Shown piece by piece: positions 1 through 10,719 of a stretch of DNA of 64,000 nucleotides. The number at the start of each line of letters is the position of its first letter. Position 1 is the stretch's first letter. The translations under genes and the position numbers were made by a program. Source of the stretch: Lunularia cruciata (lineage: Eukaryota > Streptophyta > Marchantiopsida > Lunulariales > Lunulariaceae); contig OX419758.1 of assembly GCA_948567375.1 (NCBI GenBank), positions 6,949,001-7,013,000 on the forward strand. The letters are read 5' to 3'. The notes beneath the pieces were generated by a model. The model was not told the origin of the DNA and made no database searches. It saw only the letters and a list, made by a program, of their open reading frames with translations.

Positions 1-2130
1 GTTAAAATAATGCTAATAGGAGCCTTTGCATAGAGACCTAGAAAGAAGAAGCATAAGGAAATAGAGAGAATATTTAGAACTCACAAAAGGGACAGAGAGG
101 AGATAGAAACGGAGGATAAGATTATTGGAGGATAGCCTTCGAATAGCTCAATGGTAATATATACCTGTGGATTTACTAAAACATGTGTCCTGGTTCATCG
201 CTTCTATTTATGAAGATGGAAGCCAGGTTTTGCCAGAACGCAATCTTGTAAGTCTTCACAATAGGCATGATAGGGTTGTGGGGCTTGGAGAAGTACTTAA
301 AATTTCAAGCACAAATCTTCCAGGCTACTTTTTGAAGAGTATATCACCATCAAGTTTCCTCCCATTCATCTTTAGACCTGCGCTTATGCATCTATGTATG
401 TACATATACACATACATACACAAGACGCTTCTCTAATAAGTTCTTGCTATCATGTATTTTCACCTTTGATTGACTTTGAGAATCTATAGCTGAGTTCTAA
501 GGATGACTTGTCATAGTACTTGAAACATGTTTATAGAAATATGGGCAACATGCACACTATACGTTTAGAGGTACACAAACTGATGGATGATGCATTTTTT
601 AATTATGTACTTCTATTTTACATTCATAGATATGCTATACAATGAACCTCAAAGATAAGGATTAAAGAACTGCCTTCATCTACGTCTATCACGTCTATGA
701 AGTGCATTTGTAACTCTTTCTCTCTCTATATATATCTAATATTTTATTTTCTCCATTTTTTATTTTGGTATTCTATTTTCGATCTCTAGATACATTGATG
801 TGGACATTAGGATCTCCATTTCTACACTTTTGAAGTGACTAGAATGGACATGGCAAGATCCAGAATTAGGGATACATTGTCAACACATTCATTGAATCTA
901 TCCGTCGAAGTTATTAAACTGCTGAGATTGTTTTTATGGACGAGAATCGAGGCCCTATCCAACGATGATAGGCAATAACGTACTGAATCCGATAAAATGC
1001 TATGCACGTTTCGGCTCGTGCTAACTTGTCAAACTCTTGCAAGATAGCAATATGAACTAAAATATATCAGCAACTTTGACACCAACTTTGACAAACTATT
1101 ATTAAAAAATTGGATTTCGACCACGCTACGTTCCCACATGTTCGAGACTTACACCATCAAGTGAAACTATAAAGCTATATCATGAGCAAGCATGATTCAT
1201 TTGAATAGTGCGAATCGATTACAAAGCTGCATCTTGTGTGCGCCTGTCAATTTCGCTGCAGCAACGGGAATAAAGCAGACTTTATATCTTTCGATTGTCT
1301 TTCCGTAACTGGAATAAAGCAAGATGCAACCACCTCCCGACCTCACCCCATTCGAACTCCACAGCAGTTCTTTGAGGCTATTCGATCTACAACCTGTGAA
1401 GTCAAAATTATAGTAGAGATTATTGGAGAATGATGATCACCATGGTTTTTCTCCACCATTTACCTCGTGCGGGAAACCTGACCTTTACTATTAACTAAGC
1501 GAGCGATGATATATTCTAGTATAAATAAACAATTATTTAAGTTATCCTCTCATGGAACTTATCAATGTCAAGACAACGATGTATTCCAGAGGTATGCTTA
1601 CCCGCATCGCACCCTTAGATTGGCACTTCTATTCAACCGTACTCTATAAACCATCATATTGCTTGACGTGGACTCACGTGATTGATTCTTTTACATGAAT
1701 TGAACTACGCAATTGTTCACATGTGTTTTATTTCACCACTCACTCCGAAGGTCCAGTGGGTTCGCTTCGAAGTTCAGGGTTGTAAATTGTGGTTTCCTGG
1801 GAGCCCGCCTCCATGTTTTGGGGCTCGCTTCGAGCTTGTAAGTTTGAGGGTGCCAATCGTTTTGAACTACGTTAAGAGCTTCGGGGCTCTATATAATGTC
1901 TTGAAGCAAGGAGATCGGGGTGATCATGAAAACATAGCCCATCGCAAGCCAGAAACCAAGAGAAGACACAGTCGAAGATACTCACATGTATATTTCTGTC
2001 ATCTTCAACAAAATGTCATGTGTTGCACATTTTTCTATTTTTCAACTTGGAATAAACTTAAGTTTTGATCGCCCTGAATCGTGATCATAATGATGCAACG
2101 TAAGTCATCCAGTCAAACAAAATACGGAAA
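1..2130. repeat. Segmental duplication, copy 1 (left part inverted)
   Basis: From about 395 to 2130 this DNA aligns directly with 18610-20480. Shared landmarks are the stretch around 'ggcaataacgtac' (970 and 19255), 'caaccacctcccg' (1328 and 19824) and 'accgtactctataaaccatc' (1638 and 20136). Bases 1 to about 390 match 18140-18520 only as reverse complement, so a ~380-base block was inverted in one copy. No ORF in it is conserved between copies or resembles a known protein. Divergence is substantial (many substitutions and small indels by eye), so the event is old. It holds no recognisable gene. Confidence 0.8.
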
Positions 2131-2603
2131 GTCAGATCTCCTTTGAATGCAGCAGATATAGACGGTAACATGAGATGTCCAGTTTTACAAGTTGGTTCGG
2201 GAGGAGTTCGGAAGAGTGTGGCGAGAGGAGAGGAGAGGAGAGAAAGAGATGTGAGAAGAAATATCCATATATTTCTGAGTGCTCTCTAGCATATAACACT
2301 TGAGTGAATAGTCTATTCTCTCCGTTTTTCAATTTCTGTTCCATTGGTACCTAGATTGAAGAGAACGGAGAATTGACTAGAAAGTTATGAAATTTTTAGG
2401 TTTTTTAAGGGTTTAGAGTGGTCATTACACATTGAGAGTGATGAGTTGAGAATTTTCATATCTAATCTCTTTGTTTTCATAATTAAGTTCTATGGAAATT
2501 TAGTTTAAAAATTTTGGAGATGGAATTTGAAAGTTATAAGAGTTTATAGTTTTTTAGGGTTTAGAGAGATTGTATTTTCTTATGTGAGTTTGGATATGAG
2601 GGT

Positions 2604-3624
2604 TTGTGGCTTTGTAGGTATGGGGAGATATGGAGAGGAGCATCATGTGTTATTATTATTATTCTTGTGCTAGCCATGGCTAGACTTCTCCATTTGGGGT
2701 TGCCTAAAGCGGCTCGAGATACACAATGCTCGATGTATCACCGATGCTTTACCTCGCAAGGGGTAAAGACCCATGTGGGAAGGATGCACAAGGATTATGA
2801 TTTGACCACTTGGGATGCCCACGTGAGGCAAACGATCACATCAACAACACTGACACACAAGATTACACATACTTCTTCTTTCCCTTTGTTGATCCTTCCA
2901 GGATATCAATCGAGTCGTGGGAGTGGTTAGCTTCTCAAGCGGGTTGCATTTTGGTGTTATTTGAGTCTAGTTTTTCATGTCCATGTTTATTCCATAAGCT
3001 ACCGCACACACTCCATGATGAGGCTAGATAGGCTTTTTGCTTACTACTTGATTGTTTGGCACATGATCCCTTGCACAAGTTAGCATGGTTCCTATTCCTC
3101 TTACTCCCTCAATGGTGTCTTTGTTATGCTAGAGGAGGACGGGTGGGGAATAAAGAGGTGACTGCTAGATTTTGTCAATTCCAAGTGGGGGATTGGGCGG
3201 CCCTTTAGGAGGAGTTTGCTAGGGCTACATGGTTTAGGAGACAGGCTTTGCCATAGGATACCACAGAGTCTACTCGATTACGATGGTATAGGAGATTGGG
3301 TTACGCGAGAGAGTTTAGTAGACAACACAAGGGCTACACACTTTGTCTATGGCAAGTCCTACTAATGAGACTATCTCTTCCTTACGCTCACTACATCCTA
3401 GAGAGACTACCACTAGAGGTCTTAGATTATCAGCCTAAGCAACCTTTATGTCTTGATAGATCACTTTTTGCACAAGCATTGTGCACTATCCCTTGCCTTT
3501 CCTCAGGAGGCTTGTCATGGATGGTTTATTAGCACCCTAAAGATTGCTTTTAGGCAAATGATCCTTCTAGTGGTTTTATCAAGTTGTTTCAAGTGGTTGC
3601 AATAGTAGCGAGCGTAGACATTCT
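2604..3624 (+). pseudogene. LINE D N-terminal region with C2H2-like zinc finger
   Basis: The frame starting at 2604 contains MYHRCFTSQGVKTHVGRMH. This fits a nucleic-acid-binding C2H2 finger whose second Cys has become Tyr (TAT) and whose H-x4-H end is intact. Reading then moves between frames through a hydrophobic and Trp-rich linker (WLASQAGCILV, later RCYARGG-like and LRWYRRLGYAREFSRQHKG) to SLFAQALCTIP and WMVY before the LTR at 3625. N-terminal C2H2 fingers are typical of R2-type LINEs, where they bind target DNA. Frameshifts and stops show that the copy is dead. Confidence 0.55.
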
Positions 3625-4924
3625 TGTAAAAGACTGAGACCAAGGAGAGGAATAAGAGAATGTAAGAGCACATTGAGACACTTGAGTGTGGGAAATTCTG
3701 AATGCCTAGCATGAACTTCAGCTTTGGTATTTATCTGGTACATTGGAAAGGGTACCCCCTTGTACAAGGCAACATGGGAACCAACAACCAATTTGACCAA
3801 TGCACTAGTGTTAATGAAAGCTTTTGAGCAACAACTTTGCAATGAGGATGTTGCATCTTAAAAGAATGTAGGTTTATAATACCAATAGCTAGACATATTA
3901 GCTAGAGGTGAAAATTGGCTTAATAAGATCTGGAAGGATCTTATGTATGATGGGATAGATAAATCAGATTGAGGTGTCACCAAAAGAGTATATTCTATTA
4001 ATAGGTTAGAAGCCAAAAATAGCCTAAAGTTGTAATACCAATAGCTAGACATATTACCTAAAGGTGAAAATTTGCTTGGTAACACTCTAGAAGGATGTTA
4101 TGTATGATGGTCTAAGTAGATCAAATAGAGGTGTCACCAAAAGAGGACTTCTACTAATAGGATAGGAGTCAGAAATAACATGGAAACTTCAAAGAAAATT
4201 TTGGAGGCCTTAACGGATGAATTAGGCCTAAAAATGTGCACATTTCTCCCATCTCCCCAATAGAGGAAGGTTCGCCTGCCCTCCCCCTGGTTTGTCTTAT
4301 TGAGAGCTTTCCAATGGTACCTCACCCATGCAATTTGGAGATTCTTATAGAAAGATTTCCTAAAGATTCCCTCTGGTCAAAGGTGATTTGACCAACCAGA
4401 TAGGATCAAGACTTACATATCACCCATGGATGCAACTAATCTAAGGGTAGAGATCATTGATATGTCACCCATCCATGTATTTGATCCAAGGATGGAGCTT
4501 CCTTTAGGGTAGTCTCCTTTGCTATATAATACAATCAAGGTGCTCCTTTGGGGCATCAAAGGTTTGAGTGTGAAGCTATGTGTTCTTATTCTGTGTTTCT
4601 CTTTAGGTCTCCTATCCTCCGAGTATTACCGTATATGGAGCATACAAGGTTCTTGAGAAGCTTCCTTGAGCTGCTTTCTTGGAGTGCAAGTCAAGTTAAC
4701 CAACAAGCTTCTCAAGAAGTTTCCTTTTAGAAGCCACCTACTTGGCGTGCAAGCTAAGCTAGTTGGAAGTTTCTAGAAGATACCTACTTGGGTTACAAGC
4801 TAAGCTAGTCAGGAAGTTTCCCAAGAAGCTCCCGAGATACTTTTGGAATATTCTAGGCTAATTTGGCCTATTTGCTATTTCTTTAGCCATAACCAACTTC
4901 ATTGCTAAATTCCATATTGTTACA
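3625..4924. mobile_element. Solo LTR of family X, interrupted by a family Y LTR
   Basis: It begins TGTAAAAGACTG and ends ATTGTTACA, the same ends as the two LTRs of the Ty3 element at 6742-12323. It is flanked by ATTCT (3620-3624) and ATTCC (4925-4929), a 5-base target duplication with one change. No internal retrotransposon sequence of its own remains, so this is a solo LTR left by LTR-LTR recombination. Its body, rich in repeated AAGCTTC and TTCTAGAAG words, is split between about 3737 and 4630 by foreign DNA. Orientation matches the LTRs of the minus-strand element. Confidence 0.8.
3875..4630 (-). mobile_element. Family Y LTR inserted in the family X solo LTR
   Basis: This is the reverse complement of the LTR type at 5521-6259. 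It has inner words such as GGTGTCACCAAAAG and ATTAGGCCTAAAAATG, and the ends TAATACCAATAGC (3' side) and GAGTATTACC (5' side). As in the copies at 5521 and 12392, the 3' ~150 bases occur twice (3875-4031 and 4032 onward). Bases 3737-3874 beside it are not LTR. They may be a scrap of the element's internal region (frame MQSCCSKAFINTSALVKLVV on the minus strand), which I do not recognise. Confidence 0.75.
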
Positions 4925-5520
4925 ATTCCTATGTCTATTAGTTTGGTGTTAGGTGCTTGTCAAATTCATGTGATGGAGAAGGACACAAGGTGCATTAGAC
5001 TGATTGCTATTGGAAAGATCTTTTTGTGTTTCTTTGGTCAATCAAACCATTGTCCTTCAACATCATTCTCACTTTAGACAACACCTTGGTCCACATCAGT
5101 TTGGAGTAGCTACACTTGGAAGATGTGAGGCTATATCTCTAGGCATTAGGGCACTCCTAGATATCCATATGGAGTAGGTAGTCCTACAGGTGGATGTTGA
5201 GAATGCTTTTAATAGCGTCTCACGTGCATCCATCTTTAGAGAGCTTAGGGAGGCTGGTGGATCCTTGGCAAGTCTTATTCCTTTTATGTGGTCTTTTATG
5301 GCTCTCTTGCTTCCCTTTACTACCAAAAAGGTTGTTCATAGGAGGGAGGAATCATCTTGGAGTCAGCTGTTGGTACATGTTAGAGAGATCCTTTAGAGGG
5401 ACCCTTATTTGCCATGGCTCACTTTACAACTCTCCTATCTACTACTTTGGCCATGCCAAGTTGTGTATTGCCCTCCTTGGCAGATAAAACACAGATCGTG
5501 GGCCTTGTAGATCATATTAA
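4925..5520 (+). pseudogene. LINE D reverse transcriptase, first part
   Basis: Translating with frameshifts gives QFGVATLGRCEAISLGIRAL followed by LQVDVENAFNSVSRASIF. These are the RT blocks preceding and including the first catalytic Asp (D in VDVENAFN). Then come GDPL-like and FPSLADKTQIVG motifs. The catalytic ADD pair reads ADK here, so the active site is lost. The matching part of the LINE copy at 15799 reads SLADDSHIVGP. The segment is bounded on the left by the solo LTR ending at 4924 and on the right by the LTR starting at 5521. Confidence 0.7.
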
Positions 5521-6259
5521 TGTAATACTCCAAGGACAAGAGAAGAGAGAAAACATAGATTTCACCCTCAATCATTCAATGCCCCAAAGGACCACCTTCT
5601 CTTTATTATATAGACCAAGAGGATCTCCTCCAAGGAAGCTCCACCATAGGATTAGGCACACAAATAGGTGACATGTCAGCAAGCTCCACCCTTGGATTAC
5701 TTACTTAGATGGGTGACATGTTGGTCTAGGTCCTATCTGGTTGGTCAAAGAAGCTTTGACCCGAGTGAATCTTTTAGGGAATCTTCCTGTAGGAATCTCA
5801 AAATCACGTGGGTAAGGTACCATTGGAAAGCTCTTGATGAGACAAACCAGGGGGGAGGGAAGGCCAGCCTTCCCTCCATTGGACAAGGAATCTACATATT
5901 TTTGAGGCCTAATTCATCCGTTTAGACCTCCGAAAATTGCCTTCAAAGATTTTAGGCATATTTTGGTTCCTACTCTATTAGTAGAAGTTCCCTTTTGGTG
6001 ATAATTCTTTCTAATCTGTTTAGTTCATCATGTGTAACATCCTTCCAAATGTCATGAAACTAATTCTCACCTTTAAATCATATGTCTAGCTATTGATTCT
6101 AAGGTCTTCAAGTCTATTTCTATTTCGGCCCTATTAGTAAAAGTACTCTTTTGGTGATACTTCTATCTGATATATTTTGACCATCATGTACAACATCATT
6201 CCAGATGTTACCAAACCAAATTTCACATCTAGATCATATGGCTAGCTCTTGGTATTACA
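5521..6259 (+). mobile_element. Solo LTR, family Y (copy 1, 739 bp)
   Basis: Starts TGTAATACTCC and ends TTGGTATTACA, giving short inverted ends TGTAATAC/GTATTACA. The 5-base flanks are ATTAA (5516-5520) and ATTAG (6260-6264). It sits inside the LINE D RT: the LINE reads straight across if the LTR and one flank are removed, as comparison with 16015-16035 shows. The last ~290 bases are a tandem duplication of ~145 bases, both halves containing TTTTGGTGATA...CTTCTATCTGAT-like sequence. No internal coding region is left. Confidence 0.88.
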
Positions 6260-6741
6260 ATTAGGCAAGTCTTTGACCACTTGACTCCCGAGCTACATCT
6301 AGTAGGCTTGAGAGTCAAGGTGTCAAAGTGTAGGCCATGATCCCCTTTAGGTATCCCTCCCCACCTTGAGCTTCTAGAGGGATGTATCACATCTACAAAT
6401 AGACTACATGTTCTTGGAGTGTTAGTAAGATCCAAAGATTTTGTCACTTGCTTCTTAGACGCTACTCTTGTAGAGGATGTTCTCCATGTGGATGCACTTT
6501 TGTTACTAAGAGATCCACATGTGGCATTTGGTATACTCTCCTCTAGTATTTTTTGTTGACCATCCTACCTTATCCATACAATTCCCTCGTCATTGTCCTT
6601 CCTATCACACCTGAGAGCCTTTGATAGGAGGATTAAGTGTATCTTTGGTGATATTATTGGACAAAGGACATTTGAGTGTGTGATAAGGGATTTGGCACTT
6701 AGACCAATAGCTCTGCCAATCTAGTGTGGAGGAGTTGGCTT
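6260..6741 (+). pseudogene. LINE D reverse transcriptase, second part
   Basis: Colinear with 16030-16515 of the other LINE copy. It encodes, with breaks, the thumb-side RT segment: EL-x-LVGLRVK-type residues, WSPLGIPPHLELLEGCI, then VLGV and the block ending in FDRR, MGVFGDI and TFECV. It stops at the target site GGCTT (6737-6741) of the chromodomain Ty3 element, and the sequence resumes at 12324 after the duplicated GGCTT. Stops and frame changes are frequent. Confidence 0.7.
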
Positions 6742-7154
6742 TGTAAAAGACTGAATCCGAGGAGAGAATTAAGAGAATGGAAACTCACATTGGGACACTC
6801 AAATGAGAGAAAACTCTGAATGTCTAGCATGAGCTTTGGCTTTGGTATTTATAGGTAGCATACAAGGCCTTTGAGAAGCTTCCTCAAGCCGCTTTCTTAG
6901 AGTGCAAGCCAAGTTAACTAGGAAGCTTCTCAAGAAACTTCCCTCTAGAAGCCGCTTACTTGGCATGCAAGCTAAGCTAGTTGGAAGCTTCTAGAAGCTT
7001 CCTTCTAGAAACTACTTACTTGAGGTGCAAGCTAAGCTAGCCGGGAAGCTTCCCAAGAAGCTTCCTAGGTACTTCAAGAATATTCTAGGCTAATTTGTCT
7101 TATGTGCTACTTTGTAAGCCCAACTAACTTTGTCGTGAACTCCATATTGTTACA
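6742..7154 (-). repeat. 3' LTR of the chromovirus (family X)
   Basis: On the plus strand it runs TGTAAAAGACTG to ATTGTTACA. Compared with the partner at 11899-12323 it lacks a ~12-base duplication of the CTTCTCAAGAAG word and otherwise differs by scattered transitions. The body is unusually rich in AAGCTTC/GAAGCTT and TTCTAGAAG palindromic words, which allows many alternative hairpins. The purine tract on the minus strand abuts its inner end. Confidence 0.9.
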
Positions 7155-7184
7155 TATTTCCCCGCCGCTAGTTGGTGACATCCT

Positions 7185-7370
7185 TTTGCCCGTGAAGCTT
7201 CGAACTCCTGGATGACCGTCTGTGCACTCTGGAGGTAACAAAGAGGTTCCCATGTAGCATCATGAAGGGGATACCCTTCCCAAAGGACCTTGTATTTCAT
7301 ATGTTGGCTACGGCCTCATTGAATATGGCGACGTGCAAGGATACAATCAACTTTGTACTCCTCATGATCA
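7185..7370 (-). pseudogene. Chromodomain at the C-terminus of the Ty3 integrase
   Basis: Minus-strand translation gives EEYKVDCILARRHIQ, one stop (TGA), then MKYKVLWEGYPLHDATWEP followed by LQSAQTVIQEFEA. This is the standard chromodomain: the YKV-x-x-IL strand, the aromatic cage around YKVLWEGY and D-x-TWEP, and the C-terminal helix. In chromoviruses this domain steers integration to methylated-histone heterochromatin. The in-frame stop splits it after the first strand. It ends close to the 3' LTR, as usual for the last domain of pol. Confidence 0.85.
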
Positions 7371-7543
7371 TTGATAGGGACAGGAAGAGGAGGAGGTTGG
7401 ACTCAAGAGGAAAAGGAAGAGGGGTTAGGAACAAAGGGTTTCAGCTTGGAAACATGAAAGACAAGATGGATATGCATGTGACAAGGCAAGGCAAGTCGAT
7501 AAGCAATAGGAGAGACAATTTGGGTGATATCAAAGGGTCCTAT

Positions 7544-8470
7544 CTAATTAGGGGCAAGTTTACAAACTTGGATATCAATTGGTAGAGGGAGGTTACTAGA
7601 GGGTAGCATGACTTTATCACCAACTTCAACGGTGAGATCACGACGATGGTGGTCCACATATTGTTTTTGGCAATTTTGAGAAACAAGGAGGTGAGACTTG
7701 GCTTGTTGGAGAGATTGGGATGTAGTGGTCAAGAATGTGGAAGTATGAGGAACCTGAGATGGAGGGGGAGCAAGAAGAGAATCTGGAACAAGCGGATCTT
7801 GGCCAAAATTGAGAAAGAAAAGAGAAAATCAAGTGCTTTCCTATTTAGAATTGTTGTAGGCAAATTTTGCAGGTGCAAGACATTCATCCCAATTGGTATG
7901 GTGGACATTGACAAAAGCACGCAACATATCCTCCAATGTACGATTTGCACATTTGGTTTGTTCATCAATTTGAGGATGATAGGCCGTGGACAAAGCAAGC
8001 TTGGTGCCAAGTATCTGGAAGAGTGCTTGCCAAAACTTCCTAGTAAATCAAGGATCACGGTCAGAGATGAGTACACATGGCATCCCATGATGCTTGAAGA
8101 CACTGTTGAAGTAGATTTGTGCTAAGGTTGGAGCATCTACGGTATCATAGGTTGGTGCCAAGTGGATTTGCTTGCTAAGCTTATCCACAAACACCACAAT
8201 TGCGGTGTGTCCTTGTTTTGTCTTTGGCAAGGATGTGATGAGATCCAAGCTCACATGCTCCCAGTGAGCGGATGGAACAACGAGTGGTTGAAGGAGTCCA
8301 CTCGGCATCTGGTTGCTAGCCTTGTTACATTGGCAGCTCTCACATGATCGGACAAATTCTTGAACATCTTGTGTCATGTTGGGCTACCACCATTGACATT
8401 AGAGTGTACTCAAGGTCTTGTTCATACCCATGTGACCCGTGATGGGTAAATCATGGGCTTCTTGAAGGCA
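7544..8470 (-). pseudogene. Ty3 integrase (zinc-binding, core, GPY-like tail)
   Basis: 8048-8377 reads SCESCQCNKASNQMPSG (the CxxC half of the HHCC finger) then VSLDLITSLPKTKQG (first catalytic Asp), ending VLISDRDP (second Asp). In a shifted frame at about 7960-8030 comes LSTAYHPQIDEQTKCANRTL. Here the catalytic Glu position of the usual Q-T-E-R-x-N motif is Lys, which would abolish strand transfer. The C-terminal part at 7544-7732 has YVDHHRRDLTVEVGDKVML, the usual post-core segment before the chromodomain. Several frame changes separate these blocks. Confidence 0.85.
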
Positions 8471-10098
8471 CACAAGTCAAAAATCACCTTTAGTTGGAAC
8501 ATAGATCCGGTCCTCATGGAATAAAAAGGCCTCCTTGATGGAGAAGGTGTTGTACTCCTTATTGCATGCCATAAGGCAACCATGTACCATTTGGAAGAAG
8601 GGATCTTGGTGTAGAGCTGACTGAAACTTGTTTTGGACCTTGGAGTCAACAGACACCATTGAAATTGCCGCTGTGATGAGAGGAAGAGACTTCAAATCAG
8701 GTTGTCGTGATAAAGCATCAAGGATGACATGGAACCGACCTGGTTTCTACTCAAGTTTGATGTCATACAGTTGGAGTTATTCCTCCCATTGATGATGTTG
8801 ACTCTTCATGTGTTCCAAGTGTAAGGTCTGTCACAATGGTTTGTGATCAATTCGCATGATCACTTGTTTCTCCAAGAGGTAATGCCTCTATACCTTGGTG
8901 GCATATACCATTGCAAGTTGTTCTTGATCTCAAGAAGAGTAGTTTTTTTCAGCCGTATTGAGTCGGCAAGACACAAAGGCAATAAGATGGAGTCCATCTG
9001 GGAATTCTTGTTGCAGCACGGCTCCAATTGCAAAGTTAGAAGCATCAAAATCAACCATACAGGGTAGTTGAGGATCATATGGTTGAAGAATGGGTCTTGA
9101 AGACACCATATGCTTTAACTTCTGGAATGCTTCTTCATGCTTGGTGGTCCATTGGAAGCTCAAGTTCTTTCCCAAGAGGTCAGTCAATGGTGCAGCCACA
9201 TGAGCATAATAATGGATGAACTGTCGGTAAAAACTGGCCAATCCATTGAATGCCCGTACTTCTGTAGCATCCTTTGGGGTCGGCCAATCAGTAATGGCCT
9301 TGATCTTCTCTTCTTCCATCTTGATCCCCTCTGATGAGATCTTATGACCCAAGAAGGTAACCTCCTTTTGCCAAAAGGCACACTTTGACTTCTTGCAGTA
9401 AAATTTCCATTGTCGTAGTTGTCTTAGGACTTGTTGCACATGATTCACGTGTTCTGCCTCTATCTTACTATAAATTAAGATATTGTCCAAGAACACCACC
9501 ACGGACAGATCCAATAGTCCATCCAACACCCGATGCATCTGATCCATGAAGACTACAAGAGCATTAGTGAGTCCGAAAGGTAGAACTCTCCACTCAAAAT
9601 GCCCATACTTTGTACGAAAGGCATTCTTTTTGCACATCCTCTCTCTCAATGGGAATTTTCCAATAGCAAGTCATCAATCCAAGGTAAGGGATATGCATTC
9701 TTCACGGTTTGCTTATTGAGCCCACCATAATCAATACAAAAATGAAGTCCTCCATCCTTCTTTGGAACAAATAGTACCAGTGCTCCCCAAGGAGAGGTAC
9801 TATGTTGTATGAAGTCCTTCTCCAACAACTCTATAAGTGTTGTTTGCAACTCCTCCAACTCCTTTGGTGAGAGCCGATAGATCGGTCTACTCACTAGAGT
9901 ACTCCTTGGCAATAACTCAATCTTGAAGGGCATACCTTGATTGGAGTGTAATCCCTTTGGCATATCATTTGGAAACACGTCCGCAAACTCCTTAACTATC
10001 CAATCAACCATTGCTTGATGAGGCTCTTGGCCCTCCTCCAATTGTTCTTGTGCAATCGGCTTGATCCACACCGTGAATACAGACTTATCTTCCTCCAA
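8470..10098 (-). pseudogene. Ty3 reverse transcriptase and RNase H
   Basis: 9646-10098 covers the RT start, with [27 protein letters not shown], and [20 protein letters not shown] (finger and palm blocks). 8930-9649 continues with FRTKYGHFEWRVLPFGLTNA and the catalytic box FLDNILIYS, where the second Asp of the Y/F-x-D-D motif is Asn. Then follow KCAFWQKEVTFLGHKIS, the connection region AFNGLASFYRQFI, and the start of RNase H (MVDFDASNFAIGAVLQQE, SCRLNTAEKNYS). The RNase H end and the tether to integrase lie at 8470-8900 in broken frames. The D-to-N change and the frame break near 9650 make the enzyme inactive. Confidence 0.9.
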
Positions 10099-10304
10099 AG
10101 CTTGCTCTATGGCTGCTTTACTAACAAACTTCTCTTCTAGGGACTCATCTCTCTTCCAAGCTTACTCCATGGTTGCCTTCTTGACAAACTTCCCATCTTG
10201 GGACTCCACTTCCTTCAAGGTTTGCTCTATGGCTACCTTCTCAAAAAACTTCCCATCTTGGGATTGACTATTCTTAGGTGTCTTCCTCAGAGGTGCCAGA
10301 CAAC

Positions 10305-10700
10305 CTAATCAGAAATTCCTACCTTGGTCTTTAACTTAATTTGGCATTGGGTCCAATCAAATTGAACCTTATGACGTTCAAGCCAAGGTAGACCCATAAT
10401 GATATCATAGTGTAGAGGTGCCACTACAAACCTCATATACTCCAAATACTCCTTCCCAATCTTGAAGGTAACAAGATGCGAGGTGCGGAATGAAAAACCC
10501 TTTCTACCATCCGCCATCATCAAACTACTTCGAATCATTGGCTTGATAGGAATACCCAATTCCTTTGCTACTTGCATAGACATGCAATTATCTGAACTTC
10601 CAAAATCAACCAAAATCCTAAAACCCCGATTAGATATCATACCTTGCAAGTGAAGCAAACTTGCATCGGTCGAGCCTTCAATCCCATTAGAACTAATCAA
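10305..10700 (-). pseudogene. Ty3 aspartic protease (retropepsin-like)
   Basis: The minus-strand frame contains FRILVDFGSSDNCMS, the retropepsin catalytic loop D-[S/T]-G-[S/A] with Phe at the second position. It continues to ELGIPIKPM, LMMADGRKGF and HYDIIMGLPWLERHKVQFDW, the last being the typical D-x-I-L/M-G-x-D/P-W-L block of plant Ty3 proteases. It lies between gag (higher coordinates) and RT (lower coordinates), the normal order. Flanking linkers are frame-broken. Confidence 0.85.
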
Positions 10701-10719
10701 GCTCCCAATAGGCGGCTCA

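Noticed and set aside
5521..6259. Terminal TGTAATAC/GTATTACA considered as a DNA-transposon inverted repeat
   Set aside because: TG...CA ends, 5-base duplications and length fit a solo LTR better, and no transposase or longer inverted repeat is present.
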